A stretch of DNA of 64,000 nt from Phymatolithon calcareum (Eukaryota; Rhodophyta; Florideophyceae; Hapalidiales), in the NCBI GenBank assembly GCA_977006965.1, contig OZ345371.1, positions 1,054,001 through 1,118,000 on the forward strand. Reading direction: 5' to 3'. Below the pieces are notes generated by a model. The model was not told the origin of the DNA. It saw nothing but the letters and a program-made list of their open reading frames with translations, and searched no databases. Every line of letters starts with the position of its first letter. Position 1 is the stretch's first letter. This document shows positions 23,461 to 34,146 of the stretch, piece after piece. Both the position numbers and the translations under genes were made by a program.

Positions 23461-24479
23461 GAGGAAATTCGCTAAATGCCCACCAAAAGTGGTAAAAGTA
23501 CACTAAATATCCACCCCTAGCCAAAGCTACTATTCACCCATGGCAAAATATACTATCATACTCACCCTACCCGAACCTACTACTCATCCGTTTCTCGGAG
23601 CGCTCTATGCGACAGTGAAATTAATTGTGTACGCTACTCTCTCTGGTTTAGCTCTTCGTCGCAACTATTGATAGGATCTCCGTCATCGAAGGCGGTGAGG
23701 TCGATGATCATGGACTGAGCCGCTTTGTCGATGTGCTTTCGCTTCGCCTCGACAAGGTTGTGTATGTTGGGCCTACCACAGGTCTGTGAGAAGTGACCGG
23801 TGTGTCCACACGAGGAGCAGTGACGGGCCCTCATTTTGGACGGCACGTAAGGCTTCTTGCGCTTACAGCCCGGCTTAGCGACAAGTTCAAATGGCACCAA
23901 GTCTTCCTGTACTACCAGGCCAATAGTAACTGCAACACGGGTGATACATCCCTCGTGTTGCTTGGCCCAAGTAGCTCAGTCTTGAACTGGTGCTCCCTTG
24001 AGGGGCCTCCAACACAGCTGTGTCCGACTGACTTGGTGATCCTGACACCCCCGACTCTCGGCAGCGCGCTGACGTTCACGCGGAAGGTGCAAGCTGTGGG
24101 CTGGCTACAGATGAGTGTCAGACGCTACTTGTCGTGCCTCTCCACGAGGTGTGCCTTCCCGATTGACGCGCTGTGGGAGATCACGACGTTAGCAAAATCA
24201 TCGAGGCTTGATCCAAAGTAGTCGCCCGCCTGTAGCACGAGCTTCTTCTTGTTCATGGTTTCAGAGTAATTAGTGAGGGAGCGTGGCGCGTTGAGCTTGT
24301 CAGACGAATTCGAGGATGTACACAAAAGTTGGATCAAGGGAAAGTAGCAGCCACTTCCCTTTTTCCCTCCAAAAAACGCAACTTTCAGCGCTCCACGTAA
24401 CGGATGAGTAGTAGTTTTGGCTTGGTTGGATGTTTAGCGTACTTTCACCACTTTTGGTGGGCATTTAGCGAATTTCCTC
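23461..24479 (-). mobile_element. Mutator-like element MULE-3, internally deleted
   Basis: A 1019-bp element with long inverted ends (left from GAGGAAATTCGCTAAATGCC, right ending ...GCGAATTTCCTC) and a perfect 10-bp target duplication TTTTCCATAT (23451-23460 and 24480-24489). A related empty site, with the two flanks contiguous, is at about 48088-48116. The flanking host repeat matches on both sides (23340-23458 plus 24490-24640 versus 47975-48190). The ends are close to those of MULE-1, so both belong to one family. Confidence 0.93.
23634..24256 (-). pseudogene. MULE-3 transposase remnant: N-terminus fused to zinc knuckle
   Basis: The ATG at 24256 starts MNKKKLVLQAGDYFGSSLDD, the N-terminal domain. 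The catalytic centre is missing and decayed linker sequence follows. From about 23900 a frame encodes the C-terminal end with an intact CCHC knuckle (CSSCGHTGHFSQTC), then IIDLTAFDDGD, stopping at 23634. The deletion joins the two ends, so the copy is non-autonomous. The knuckle here is intact, unlike the one in MULE-2. Confidence 0.8.
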
Positions 24480-24868
24480 TTTTCCATATTGTCGATTATG
24501 GTGACGCTGTAGAGCAGTATGGAGTCTAATGCCTATTCCGTTCTTCACATTTCTCCGGAGTCCAATGCATACTATACTGCAGCACATGTTATACAGCTCG
24601 GCCCTCGTGGGAAATGACAACATCAGAGAGTCATAACATCGCGCAAGATGCCTGCCACTGACTGTAAGAAAACATTGAGAAATAAAGGCACCTTACTACC
24701 ATGTTGAGGAGAGCATGTGCCTATCTAACGTGCGCTGGCATCGCCCAGTTGAACTTGTCTTACTCTGAGCACCACATGATGGCATTTATAATTTGAATGA
24801 ACTCTTTTTCTCCACCGAACCGTGGAACACCCATTAAGAAACTCTTCCTCGGACACTTCGCGCAAACG

Positions 24869-24905
24869 AAAACAGACCATACCCATAATGAGTATGGTCT
24901 GTTTT
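24869..24905. repeat. 14-bp perfect hairpin
   Basis: Arms 24869-24882 and 24892-24905 are perfect inverted copies (AAAACAGACCATAC) with a 9-bp loop. It lies in unannotated sequence next to the LINE fragments. Confidence 0.7.
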
Positions 24906-25079
24906 GATGACCCATGGCCTCTTGGCATGGTCAAAGTTGCCGCATGCGTCTGCAGACGTAATTTAGAGGATTTATTGAGAAGGTACCATGTGGCCCAACT
25001 TGAGGAAAGTCGGCACCTTTCTAATCGCATTATACTAGCATCGAGCTTTGTCCGTTACCTTATTCAGAATAGCATAGTA

Positions 25080-26110
25080 TCACGTCAATGGCTCGCGCCA
25101 CTTCATTCTCTTCGGTAGGGTCCATGTGGGCTTCTTCAGGGTTCTGCTGAGCGTACCAATTGCCCATGCTCCTTGCCTACCCATTTCTTCAATCAGCTTA
25201 GTTGGGTTCCTAGGGAAGTGTCCTAAAAACCATCTTGCGCAAAGAAGTCTGTGTCTGCTTTCTTTCATCCTCAATGCGTGGTGTGGAAGACCCTTCTTGG
25301 AAAACGTTATTTTTCTTGCGCGGCGGTCTTCTTTCTTCTCCCAGACTCGCCGGAGGCTAGGCTTATCTTGAGGGTCAGCTCCTGTGTTCGCTTCCGGATG
25401 CAAAGTGTTTCGTGTTCGAGCTCTGCCCCGGCATCATCGGTCTCTTCTACTACCTTGCCCAATCTTCGTCTTAACTTGGAGTGTAGGTGTTGTCGGCGGA
25501 ACACCCACGGCTCTATTTGACAAAGCTTCATTAGTGTTCTCCAATGCCGCGCTGCCAATTTGCCGAACAGTATCGTTGCCATGTCCTTCTGTATTTGCAC
25601 TGCTGCTATCGATACGCGGATTGTATCAGGTGTTATGTGTGCAGCGTACTCATATACTGGCCTGATAAAGGCTTTAAAGAGCCTGATATTCTTTTCAGTG
25701 CTGTACCCTCTCCTTGTCATGCCTAGGGAGCTCATGAGTCGCACCTTAGCGCTTGCACTTTTGGATCGCTCCAGAAGCCTGTCGTCACGGATTCCGTTCT
25801 CATCAAAATGCATGCCAAGGTATTCTGCTGTGCGCCTTATTTGGACTTCCTCGTTCGCCAGCAGAAGCGCTCTTTTTGTTCTCTTCTTGGGGAGTATGAC
25901 TGAGCACTTTCGGATCGACCATGTCATTCGTTACATACATGCCCATTCTGTGCATTCATTGAGCATCTCTTGGAGCTCGTCTTCCTGTCTTGCCATTAGT
26001 ATGACGTCGTCCGCGAACATATTTAGATGGAGATTAGCACTAGAATCGTTGAAGCTCAGAGCGGTTACCCTCTCTGCTAAGGTGTCCATAAGGATTCATG
26101 ATGCGGTTCG
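25080..26110 (-). pseudogene. LINE reverse transcriptase fragment
   Basis: Minus-strand non-LTR reverse transcriptase. Reading order: LAERVTALSFNDSSANLHLN, then the catalytic box MFADDVILMA at about 26001-26020 (FADD is the common non-LTR form of YxDD), then QEDELQEMLNECTEWA. The next block, starting in an interrupted frame at 25927, carries the thumb region (AEYLGMHFDENG, RLFKAFIRPVYEYAA). It continues past a frame change near 25310-25400 to a basic segment ending at about 25080. The 5' part (endonuclease, fingers) is absent. It is homologous to 28140-28640. Confidence 0.8.
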
Positions 26111-26339
26111 GTACTTCCACTGCCCATATGCCTGGACTTCTCACTGTTCGAAATCAGATTCTGTAGATTTCTTAGAACTATCGGCCAAGGAATGCAGCTC
26201 AAATGATGCTGCCTTCTTCGTTGAGTATTAAGGTTTGCTGCATTTTTACGGATGGTCTTCTTCTTGTTCTCAGAGCGCAAAAGGTCTTCTCCATACCGAA
26301 AGTGAGCTGGACCCTCGCTGGACCCTCAAGCTCCAGATG

Positions 26340-27499
26340 TGCTTTTGCCTTTTCCGCTAGTTGGACTGGCAGCGATTCGAGGGCCTAAGTTTCTTCCATT
26401 CTACCATATTGTTAGCGAGCTTGCGTCTAGTCCAGGTACATCACCAAAGATTGATTCTGGCGCTGGTCAGAAGCATTGTAGCAGGACCTGGTCGACCAGG
26501 CGCCGCTCGTCCATTCTAAGAATGTGCCGAAGCCAGTTCCATCGTAGGTCGCTCGCCGCATTACTATGTCGATGGTGGGTGTCCTGGCTTCGTCGGCTAT
26601 TGGTTTCTCCGTTATTCTCGATAGCATATTAGCAACTGTTCACTTGATTTTTTCCGCGCTAGTTTTCTCAGCTTCCATGATTCACAGCCATATACGAAAG
26701 TTGATACAATAGTGGAGCTGAAAAGAATCCGTTTGAGGTCTTGAAAGCGTGACCAAGCAATTTGGACACTGCGGTTGACAGGGACTAAGGTGTCAACGTC
26801 TGCCGACTGCATTTCGCCAAGATATTTGAAGTGTCGTGTGTTCCCAAGGCCTTCGGCTTCTAGGCGGATGCGTTTCTGCTCCTTTTGTGCCAGTTCCAGT
26901 TTTGATTCTTTCACCAGCTTCTCTGCGAGTGATCCAAAGCGGGAGACGAAGGTCTGGGCGGGGAGTTTGTACACGAGACCCCACTGCTCCTCTGTGCGAC
27001 GGCGTGGCTCGTCGTCAAAGTATTCGATGGATACGTGCATTTTCATTCTGTTATTTGCCTGAACAACGGTGCTCATGTGCCAGTCTAGCTGACCGAGGTC
27101 ATCCAGCTTTCGGATATTGATCTTGGCGACCACTGGAGAACATTGTTTTCTGCAGTGCAGGCGGCTATGCGTTGCCAGGGAGGTCGGGTATGGAAATTTC
27201 CTTTCGCAATCGGCGCACTGGAATTTGAAATCCATTGCTTCGACCTCTTCTTTCGCTGTGCGTGTGGCTCTTTCTGCCTTTTGGATATGATGTGTGAAGC
27301 TCTTGTCGGGGGCAATGACGAGTCCTCCTTCGGATCTCGCCGCTGGGCTTAGTAGAGAGAGCCTCGTCCGCAATCTTGAACAGAGAGGGTTCTGGCGATG
27401 GAAATGCCACGGCTCGAATGCACATAGCTTTATCAGTTCTCTCCAGTGCCGCCCTCCCCATTGTTCGAACAATAGTCGTAACGTCCATTTACTTTTCAA
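26340..27499 (-). pseudogene. LINE C-terminal half with C2HC finger
   Basis: From 27499 the frame reads RHWRELIKLCAFEPWHFHRQ, homologous to a segment of the 25080-26110 copy. It continues through a zinc finger (FQCADCERKFPYP...HSRLHC) and the post-RT block FKYLGEMQSADVDTL...VYGCESWKL, to a stop at 26612. The next frame carries HILRMDERRLVDQVLLQC and PESIFGDVPGLD, ending near 26340 with 3' UTR similar to the other LINE tails. At least one frame break and one stop are present. Reverse transcriptase proper is missing. Confidence 0.75.
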
Positions 27500-27562
27500 A
27501 GCAGATTTCGATCAGGGGTTTTCGGCGTTCGCGCAATGGCCTGGTAAATACTCTCAAAATGC

Positions 27563-28133
27563 TGGTGCGTTTTCTTTCTCTCTTTATTGCGGAAAGATCG
27601 CTCACACTGAAGGTAAGCTCCTAAAGCTGTTCTGCAACAGCTTTTCATTGTTCAGAAATTTGAGTATTGCTAAGGGTCTCTCACGGCATAGCTCTTCTAC
27701 GGTTTTTGAACCCAATCTACCAATAAACTTACGTCTGGAAACAGAACGCCCACCACACTTTAAAATCAGGTGCTCGGCAGTTTTCTTGCAACCAGAGTTA
27801 CAGGTTTTGCACATTGGGTCATACGATCTTGTGCCTCCATGCCTAAACACGGCATAGTTCGACTGCGGCTTCTATCCTATCAAAGCCGCAGTTGAACTCA
27901 CTAATGATAGGATGGTATGGAAGAATCTTAGACCTTCGAATCGCTGCTAGCCTCATTACGGGAAAAGGCAAAATGAATGAATGAAACACGGCCATCATGG
28001 GGGTACAGTCTCCAATCAGCTCGTGTAAGAACACTTCTGCCCGTCTGTGCGATATGGGCAGCTCTCGGGGAAGTGTCGGAACGGCGATAGTTTCGGCTCG
28101 TAGGGAAGGCCTAATGATTGATCGCGCCGCCAA
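27563..28133 (-). pseudogene. RNase H-type LINE 3' end, split by a nested insertion
   Basis: The C-terminus of the same LINE family as 61455-62118. The block AARSIIRPSLR...PISHRRAEVFLHELIGDCTP runs from 28133 to about 27993. After the nested 27854-27983 insertion, the zinc-finger end follows (CKTCNSG...TAEHLILKCGGRS, a C-x2-C...H-x4-C type), stopping at 27602. The 3' terminus has a pyrimidine-rich (AAAG-type on the sense strand) tail near 27563-27590. No 5' part of this copy is recognised. Confidence 0.8.
27854..27983 (+). mobile_element. Very short LINE insertion with fold-back 5' end
   Basis: A 130-bp insertion flanked by a 9-bp direct repeat AAACACGGC (27845-27853 and 27984-27992), interrupting the LINE above. 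Its 3' part is the LINE terminus (GCTGCTAGCCTCATTACGGG..., TGAA-repeat tail). Its 5' part forms a 16-bp fold-back (AGTTCGACTGCGGCTT against AAGCCGCAGTTGAACT, about 27856-27899), as expected when a LINE inserts with 5' inversion. Confidence 0.85.
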
Positions 28134-28139
28134 TATCGT

Positions 28140-28880
28140 ACTTCTCCAGAGTGCTTATGAGTCGCACCTTTGGGCGCGCGCTTGCGGAAAGCTCCAAGCA
28201 GTTAACCCCTTTGGGTTGATTGCAGTCTCGAGGTATTTGGCATTCTTCTAATTTAGACTTCATCTCTGGGAAGCGAAAACGGTGGCGTCTCTTGTCCGTC
28301 CAAGCACATTGAGAGCACTACTGAGCAGTTTTCGGCGATTCTGTAGTTCAACCCCCGACTCGGATCAGGCGTTCAGCATCTTCTTGAGCTCACCTTAGTT
28401 CGACGTATTGAAAAATGTCGTCTGCAAACATGTTTAGGCAACGACTCGCCCTTTACTGTGGTCATTGAACTTTGAGTCGATGATTTCTTCTCCAAAAGTC
28501 TCCAATCTAACATTCATCAGAGTCGGACTCGCAGAGGAGATTTGTGGAACTCCTCGTTTACTCGCCCCTTCATGTTGTCCGTCACAACTTTCGGGGAAGA
28601 CTTGCTTCTTTGGCATGATAGTTTTCTCATCCTTCAAGGTAATGTACCTGCAGCTTGTTCGATACTAGTCAAGAGGCTCCTAAAAGGGTTCTTGAACAGG
28701 GTGGAGAGAAATCGTTGGACATAAACCCCCGAACTTCCCAGAGGAAAATTCCCCGCAGACGGGAGAATGATATTGTGCATTATCAATATGTCAAAATGGA
28801 GGAGGATCAGGGCTCCCCCACTATATGTTCCACATGGAGAATTCGGCATGTAGAAACAGTTGGGCAGTAGGAACATTCCG
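28140..28880 (-). pseudogene. LINE reverse transcriptase fragment, second copy
   Basis: Minus strand: KRGVPQISSASPTLMNVRLE (the RT GVPQG-S-SP-L block), then after an interrupted frame NMFADDI at about 28415-28434 (catalytic Asp pair), then LSASARPKVRLISTLE near 28160-28200, which matches the 25080-26110 copy. Sequence from 28640 to 28880 is probably upstream RT, but is broken. Stops and frame changes throughout. Confidence 0.75.
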
Positions 28881-29334
28881 CAGAGGTGAGCAGTTATGAC
28901 AAGGCAGCATACTCAGCATTGAGTTTTCAGCTGCGATGATCATGATCATGATGAACCCCCATCTTTGATGCGCTCTCACTGGCCGAAACAAGGCCCATTA
29001 TTTTACCCACCAGCTAGGTCTCACAGGCATGCTCTTGAAGGGTGGACAATTTCTATGTCCACGGGGATGGCGAAACCTGAAGTTAAAACACTTTCTATTG
29101 TGCATTTGATGTGTAAAGTTACTGTACTGTAGTGCGCAACTCGAGTTACCATGAGGAACAGGGCTGGCATTTGTTCCTGTTGGTAAGCTCAACAATAACG
29201 TACCAGTCTCTGAATTCCAGGGCACGCACTTCCAGAAAAATAGGGTCACTCCTCGGATTCTACACTGGACAGTACGATTACGCGCTCAATCTCGGTCTTC
29301 TGTCCACTTCGTTTTTCTATTGAGGAAGCACATT

Positions 29335-29800
29335 CAATGGATTCGGATTGGATTTATGTTTAATTGAAGCGCCCTTTGTCAATTATCATTGCACCGGAGA
29401 GACTTTTCGTTGCCCTAAAACGCTACAAACCTTCACTTACGTTTTCATTTTGTTTGTTTGTTTGTTTATTGCATGATATTCGAGCTACGCTAAGGTAGCT
29501 CACATCTAGGGGGCCTCTAAGATGTTCATGAGCTGGATCCATTCTGGGTACTCGCGTAACTGCTTCCCGCGAGTACTGCGGCACACCACTACACGGCGAA
29601 ATCCGTGTGCCCTTCGCGGAACGTAATTCAATTCTTGTTTGGGACAGGACTCGAACCGGCGACCTCACATTCCTTCCTGTATCATACCGAAACATGCGCA
29701 CAGGTGCGCGGAGGCAGTTTTACCACTATACCACAGGTGGATGTTTTCATTTTAAGTAGTTGACTTCGGACATTAAGCACCTTCGATGGGAACGTGTTCT
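29335..29800 (-). repeat. Retroposon with ATCCA-type tail, carrying a SINE insertion
   Basis: The reverse-complement of this stretch matches 57005-57180 and 62799-62944. All end in a GACAAAGGGAGCTTCA segment and an AATCCA-type tail. The SINE at 29452-29742 interrupts it; the two other copies preserve the empty site (…CTTAAATGAGAACGTAAG…). Confidence 0.7.
29452..29742 (-). mobile_element. tRNA-derived SINE, copy 1
   Basis: A minus-strand element of 291 bp. Its 5' end is tRNA-like, with an A box (TGGTATAGTGGTAAAAC) and a perfect B box (GGTTCGAGTCC) 75-85 bp further on. The 3' end is a short AAAC-type repeat tail. It is flanked by the 11-bp duplication GTTTTCATTTT (29441-29451 and 29743-29753). 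A sister copy is at 60263-60555. The body between is not tRNA and may derive from a LINE partner that I did not identify. Confidence 0.9.
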
Positions 29801-30285
29801 GATCATCAAAAGGCATGCTTTTGTGATAAGCCAAGGCTTCTAAATCGTCTTCTGAGCTCCTAAGGTTACAATACCCTGGGATACTACAGTATACTGTACC
29901 GCGCTGTCGTCGTCGAAACCCGCAGCTGCGGTGTGAGAAATTGCTACTGAACAGTACTGTATTCAATCGTTCATTGAGGTGAGAGCAGTCAGGCGAGGTG
30001 CGTCGGCGGCGTATCATAAAGTACTGTAGAAATCAATAGATTTCTGCAGGGACTGTAAGACTAATCGCCACTGGAATCGTCCTCTTATGTCACCATCCAA
30101 TCATTACACAGTTTGTATACTCCGCTAAGATCACAGACCGCTCAAATATTGTACTGTATCATAGTGCTCGAAGCTGTACCTCGAAAGGTACAGTATCAAT
30201 GAAGGGCAGGACAATGAATACCCCTGAAATATTACCACCAGATCCACACATTTGCGAAAATTCTGAAATCTATGCAGGGTCCCTA
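29801..30285. other. No supported gene
   Basis: Intergenic, with several GTACTGTA-type palindromic words (for example near 29887, 29955, 30023, 30153). Confidence 0.4.
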
Positions 30286-30780
30286 CGGGAATGATATCCG
30301 AAATTATACATATGCATGAGCAAAAGTCGTCGATGCATTAATTATATATCATTTTGCCACTCACCGGTACGACGGGTACCCAATCACCATGAAAGAGAGA
30401 AACGTTTGAATTACACACTCCACGCAGATCGCCAATTTTCTGAGCTGTAAGATCATGGTCCTCACCACAAGAGTTGATACCGTACGTCGGTCTACGGTGG
30501 TATCAATAGGACTCTGAAAACACAAAACCACTTCGACCCATCCGAACTTTCCAAGTTTGCACAACTTCCCACATGCCGTCTTCTGCATCTGTCGAGCAAA
30601 GGGCGGGAACGCCATATGTCCATTTACTCCCCACGTGGCGGAGCAATGTGAGCGCACAAGTGGAATTCTTCATACCTGGCCGACCGGCAACAGCGGCCTG
30701 CCTAACGACTAGCGCTTGGGCAAGTCTCACCGCCGCGCCTGAGCGTGCCTTGCAACCCGACTTCACGTTTCTCCCCAGCG

Positions 30781-32343
30781 ATGCGGCATTCGCCTCTTCT
30801 TCTGCCAGTCATTTTCTCGCTCCTTGTCGCCCACAGCATTGCTAATTGTGAAAAAGACAAGAATGATGGGTTCTACAACTCCATTTTTGGAGTTACTGAC
30901 AAGGCCATATTGGCACCTGCAGTCGAGAATAACCCTGAGGGAAAGGAAGCCCTTCGCACTATGCTCAACTACTATAAGTATCTTGAGAACAACTTGACTC
31001 GAGTGCCAGCTACGAAAGACGATCTTGATTCTTTGTCGATAGGTAACATTCCAAGATTTGTCTCCTTTTATGGCTGGCCTGCCTTCTCCGACGAGGTCCA
31101 GCGTCTGTATCTCCCCGTCAAGCCGGTGGAGCCCGCAAACCGGCGACGCAGAACTGAGGCGGAATTGCAAGATGCATTGCGCTACAAGAAAGAGAAGAAG
31201 CAGTTCAAAGTTAGCGAAGGGCTCGTCTTCAAAGCACTGGAGGATTTTGGGGAAGCGCTCGACACTTCCAAGGGCGCCATGAAAAGAATTCTGGGTTGGC
31301 CGCAGGTCTTTCACAACAGTCGTTTGAACTACACCACGGAATCGAAGACGCATCGTTGCAAAATTCGCAGCAATCTCGGGTATCGAGTTGACGGAAAATG
31401 GGTCGTCGGCGCTGGAATAACCAATGAGAGAATCGCAATAACTCTACGTAACAGAAAGCGCCTTTTCGTGGGCGAACAGCTGTACCTCGACGCTTCCGAT
31501 GTCGTGCGCGCATTTCCATTCCATCTCAACATGACAGTCAGATGCAAATACGACCCGAAAGAATACTGGAATAGTAGCTCTCCGATTTCGCCGAACCTCA
31601 CCACTGTCACCACGACCTTAGGCGTGTTTAACGGCGCTGCTGGCATTACCTTCTTTAGAGGCGCTCCAGTCGAGGAGAACATTGCAATGGTCGCTGCACT
31701 TGGTAACAGCCATATTCTAACTCGCCAGGCTCTGGACAGCAAATCCGCATCCAACTCAGCAATTCTCGTCTTTCCCATCTTCATGGCCGCCGTCCCCATC
31801 GCTCTCTTCGCAGACGTGAGCGGGTCGGTCACGTTCGGTTACATGTTGTTCACCGACGTAATCACCGTGCTTCCACTAGGAATCAAGGGTGTGGAATTGC
31901 TTTATGCCGGATTGAAAGAGTTTTTCAGCACCCGCTCAGTGGTGTACGGCGATCTGTCAAAGAATGGCACTGTTGCCGTTGCCACCTCTTCCGCCCGCTG
32001 TGAGTCTGCCCAAAATCTCACTGAGTACGGCATCGCTTTCGTGGTTGTGGCAATCGTGGCAATGGTGCTCGGCATCTCGTTGGAATTCCTTGCTCGCGCA
32101 GAGGTCGAGAAGCATAAGCGTGCCGCAAAAGAAAGGGATTTGCATGGGGTGCCAGGCGTTGAATATCTCTGGCAAAGAACCGGACTGTGCGTGCAGTGCG
32201 ATTGTCGCGAAAAGAGACGCGCTGCTGTTCCTGAAGCGAGCCAATCCTCAATTGGCGGTGGACTCATTAGTCATCTCCAGCAACGACGCAAAGAGGCGAG
32301 TGAGAGAGCGGAAGGTTCGCTCTTCTCGGGCAAGGATGTTTGA
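30781..32343 (+). CDS. Secreted/membrane family protein A (unknown family)
   Basis: A 520-residue protein. The ATG at 30781 gives a clear signal peptide (MRHSPLLLPVIFSLLVAHS, cleavage near IANC); in-frame sequence upstream lacks an ATG. A luminal or extracellular domain of about 300 residues follows, with NNPEGKEALRTML near the start, a CKIRSNLGYRVDGKWVVGAG block and a HLNMT glycosylation site. Three membrane segments are seen: about 326-346 and 350-372 (VPIALFADVSGSVTFGYMLFTDV...LPLGIKGVELL) and 415-437 (IAFVVVAIVAMVLGISLEF). The basic tail has CVQCDC at about 469. Members B, C and D share this layout, so it is a real family. I do not recognise a named domain and infer a surface or endomembrane role. 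Confidence 0.85.
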   Translation: MRHSPLLLPVIFSLLVAHSIANCEKDKNDGFYNSIFGVTDKAILAPAVENNPEGKEALRTMLNYYKYLENNLTRVPATKDDLDSLSIGNIPRFVSFYGWPAFSDEVQRLYLPVKPVEPANRRRRTEAELQDALRYKKEKKQFKVSEGLVFKALEDFGEALDTSKGAMKRILGWPQVFHNSRLNYTTESKTHRCKIRSNLGYRVDGKWVVGAGITNERIAITLRNRKRLFVGEQLYLDASDVVRAFPFHLNMTVRCKYDPKEYWNSSSPISPNLTTVTTTLGVFNGAAGITFFRGAPVEENIAMVAALGNSHILTRQALDSKSASNSAILVFPIFMAAVPIALFADVSGSVTFGYMLFTDVITVLPLGIKGVELLYAGLKEFFSTRSVVYGDLSKNGTVAVATSSARCESAQNLTEYGIAFVVVAIVAMVLGISLEFLARAEVEKHKRAAKERDLHGVPGVEYLWQRTGLCVQCDCREKRRAAVPEASQSSIGGGLISHLQQRRKEASERAEGSLFSGKDV

Positions 32344-33595
32344 TCTTGTCCTGCTCGAGGAACTCAGCTATTTTGTACGAACTCTAGCCCATCCCCATGA
32401 CTGCTGACACTTTGCCATTGCCTGATTTCTTCGTTCGTTGCATGCATTATCCTTTTTTTTCGTAAAGAAGCTGCATCCTCTGGCAATGTATGATATTACC
32501 AAATAGTGCCTGTCCGGCCTGCAGCCATCTGAACGGCGACAACTACGACAATCTATTTCGTCCAAATGTGCGGACTTACCTCAAGTTGGCACTCAAAGTT
32601 ACTTTGTTTATAAATCTACTAAATTATGACCGGGGCTACTGCAATATTATTTTTTATTTATTGGAAGGGACAGGGCAATAGGAAATGCAATCACAATAAC
32701 GGCGATTACCTGCAATAAGTATTGCAATAAAGAATCTCAACGCAATATGAGAACCAACATCGAAAATCTACTTCACGTTCACGCCAGGACTTTGCACTCC
32801 GTATCTTCTTGCAGAAGTTGATTAACACGATTACTTCTTCTATTTGATATAGCAGGAGATGCCATGTACTGGTTTCACTACGTCCTGTTCACTTTCAAAA
32901 ACACCAGAGCGTCGAACAGAAGGGGCGTCATCGCCGTCCTTTTCCCGGTCAAAACGTACTTTGCAATTAACCAAAGTCGTTCCACGAAAAAGAAGTATTG
33001 CGATTCCGTCGTTATTCCTGTATTGCATCATGATACACTGCCAGAAAATGATCTTCGTTTCCACTTTGTAGACACGCAATGTTGCAGGGGTGTAATGAAC
33101 AACACTTACACTCTCAATGATTACATAGCACTCCTTGCGATCTATCCACAGACACTGCCAATACAGTATGGTGAACGGCTCTTCCAAGAGGAACCAACGG
33201 ATTTATCGCAGACTCCGACTAACTCTCAACGCACTATTAGTCTAGCGTCGGTTAGTGCCCCCCCTTTTTTACAGTGTATGCAATTGCTCGCTCCCGTCCT
33301 ATTTAAACGGCGACCCTGATCGCATCTTAGACTAGAGATCGTATCACAGAGAGATCGCCCCTTTTCAAGATAAACACAACCTTATCTTTTCACTCCTAGT
33401 GATTACAACTTGGCACGCATGACTTCAAGTGATTATAACCGCTAGTGCATCCCTGACCCTTCTCGAAGGTAATCTCACCCCCAGCTTTGCAATGAGCAGC
33501 CCACCAGCATTCGAAGTTGCAGTGACCATATTTCGGCGAATCTAGCTACTGCTTCGCGACAATACATCTTTTATCGTCTTGCCTTTTTTCGTCAT

Positions 33596-33811
33596 CTACT
33601 GCTCAAAGACTTCTTTGGATATCGGTTTTCTTCCTGTGCGTCTAGAACCCATCACGAATAGCGTCGGTATTGACTCGGTCTGGTCAGACAGACTGTGCAA
33701 GAATTGAAGCTCTACGTTTGTGAGAATTACCGATACGGTATTATACGTACCGAGAACGTAGAGACAATGCGTGCGTCCGGCGGACACTGTCTGGTCAAAA
33801 CAATCAGACAT
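33596..33811 (-). pseudogene. Truncated copy of the small minus-strand frame in unit 2
   Basis: It starts MSDCFDQTVSAGRTHC at 33811 and matches the 128-residue frame at 46098-46484. A TAG follows ISKEVFEQ, where unit 2 has a leucine codon (TTG). The homologous sequence continues beyond the stop (TKKGKT, then KDVLSRSS), so this copy was cut short by point mutation. Confidence 0.6.
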
Positions 33812-34146
33812 TTTACAATAAATTACGTATTGCAATAATGTTGGTTCCTGCAACACGTATTGCAATAAGGCGGGTTCCTTGCAATTTCGCTCTAATAACA
33901 ATATACTGCATTTGGACCCCTGGTCGGTGCTCAATACCCTGGGACTGGAGTGCATCACTTGCCGGACGGCGGCGCGGCCAGCAAAAGTACAAAAATCGAG
34001 GTTAAAGTGCCTCTTCAAGGGGTTTTCAAGGGGGTGCTGAGGCGACTTGACACATACGGCAAGTGATTGCATTTGTACTTTTTAACTAAACTGCACGTTA
34101 AAAGTTTGAGGTTTTTGTGGTGTTCGTATTCAAGTCATAACCATCA

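Noticed and set aside
29640-29742. A true tRNA gene
   Set aside because: A and B boxes are present, but no consistent cloverleaf or acceptor stem could be drawn, and the sequence is the head of a repeated element with target duplications.
32683-33952. Possible hAT-like element in unit 1 (CAGGGCAAT... and ...ATACCCTG ends, TGCAATA repeats)
   Set aside because: The candidate 8-bp flanks match at only five or six positions in either unit and the inverted ends share just a few bases; no transposase is seen.
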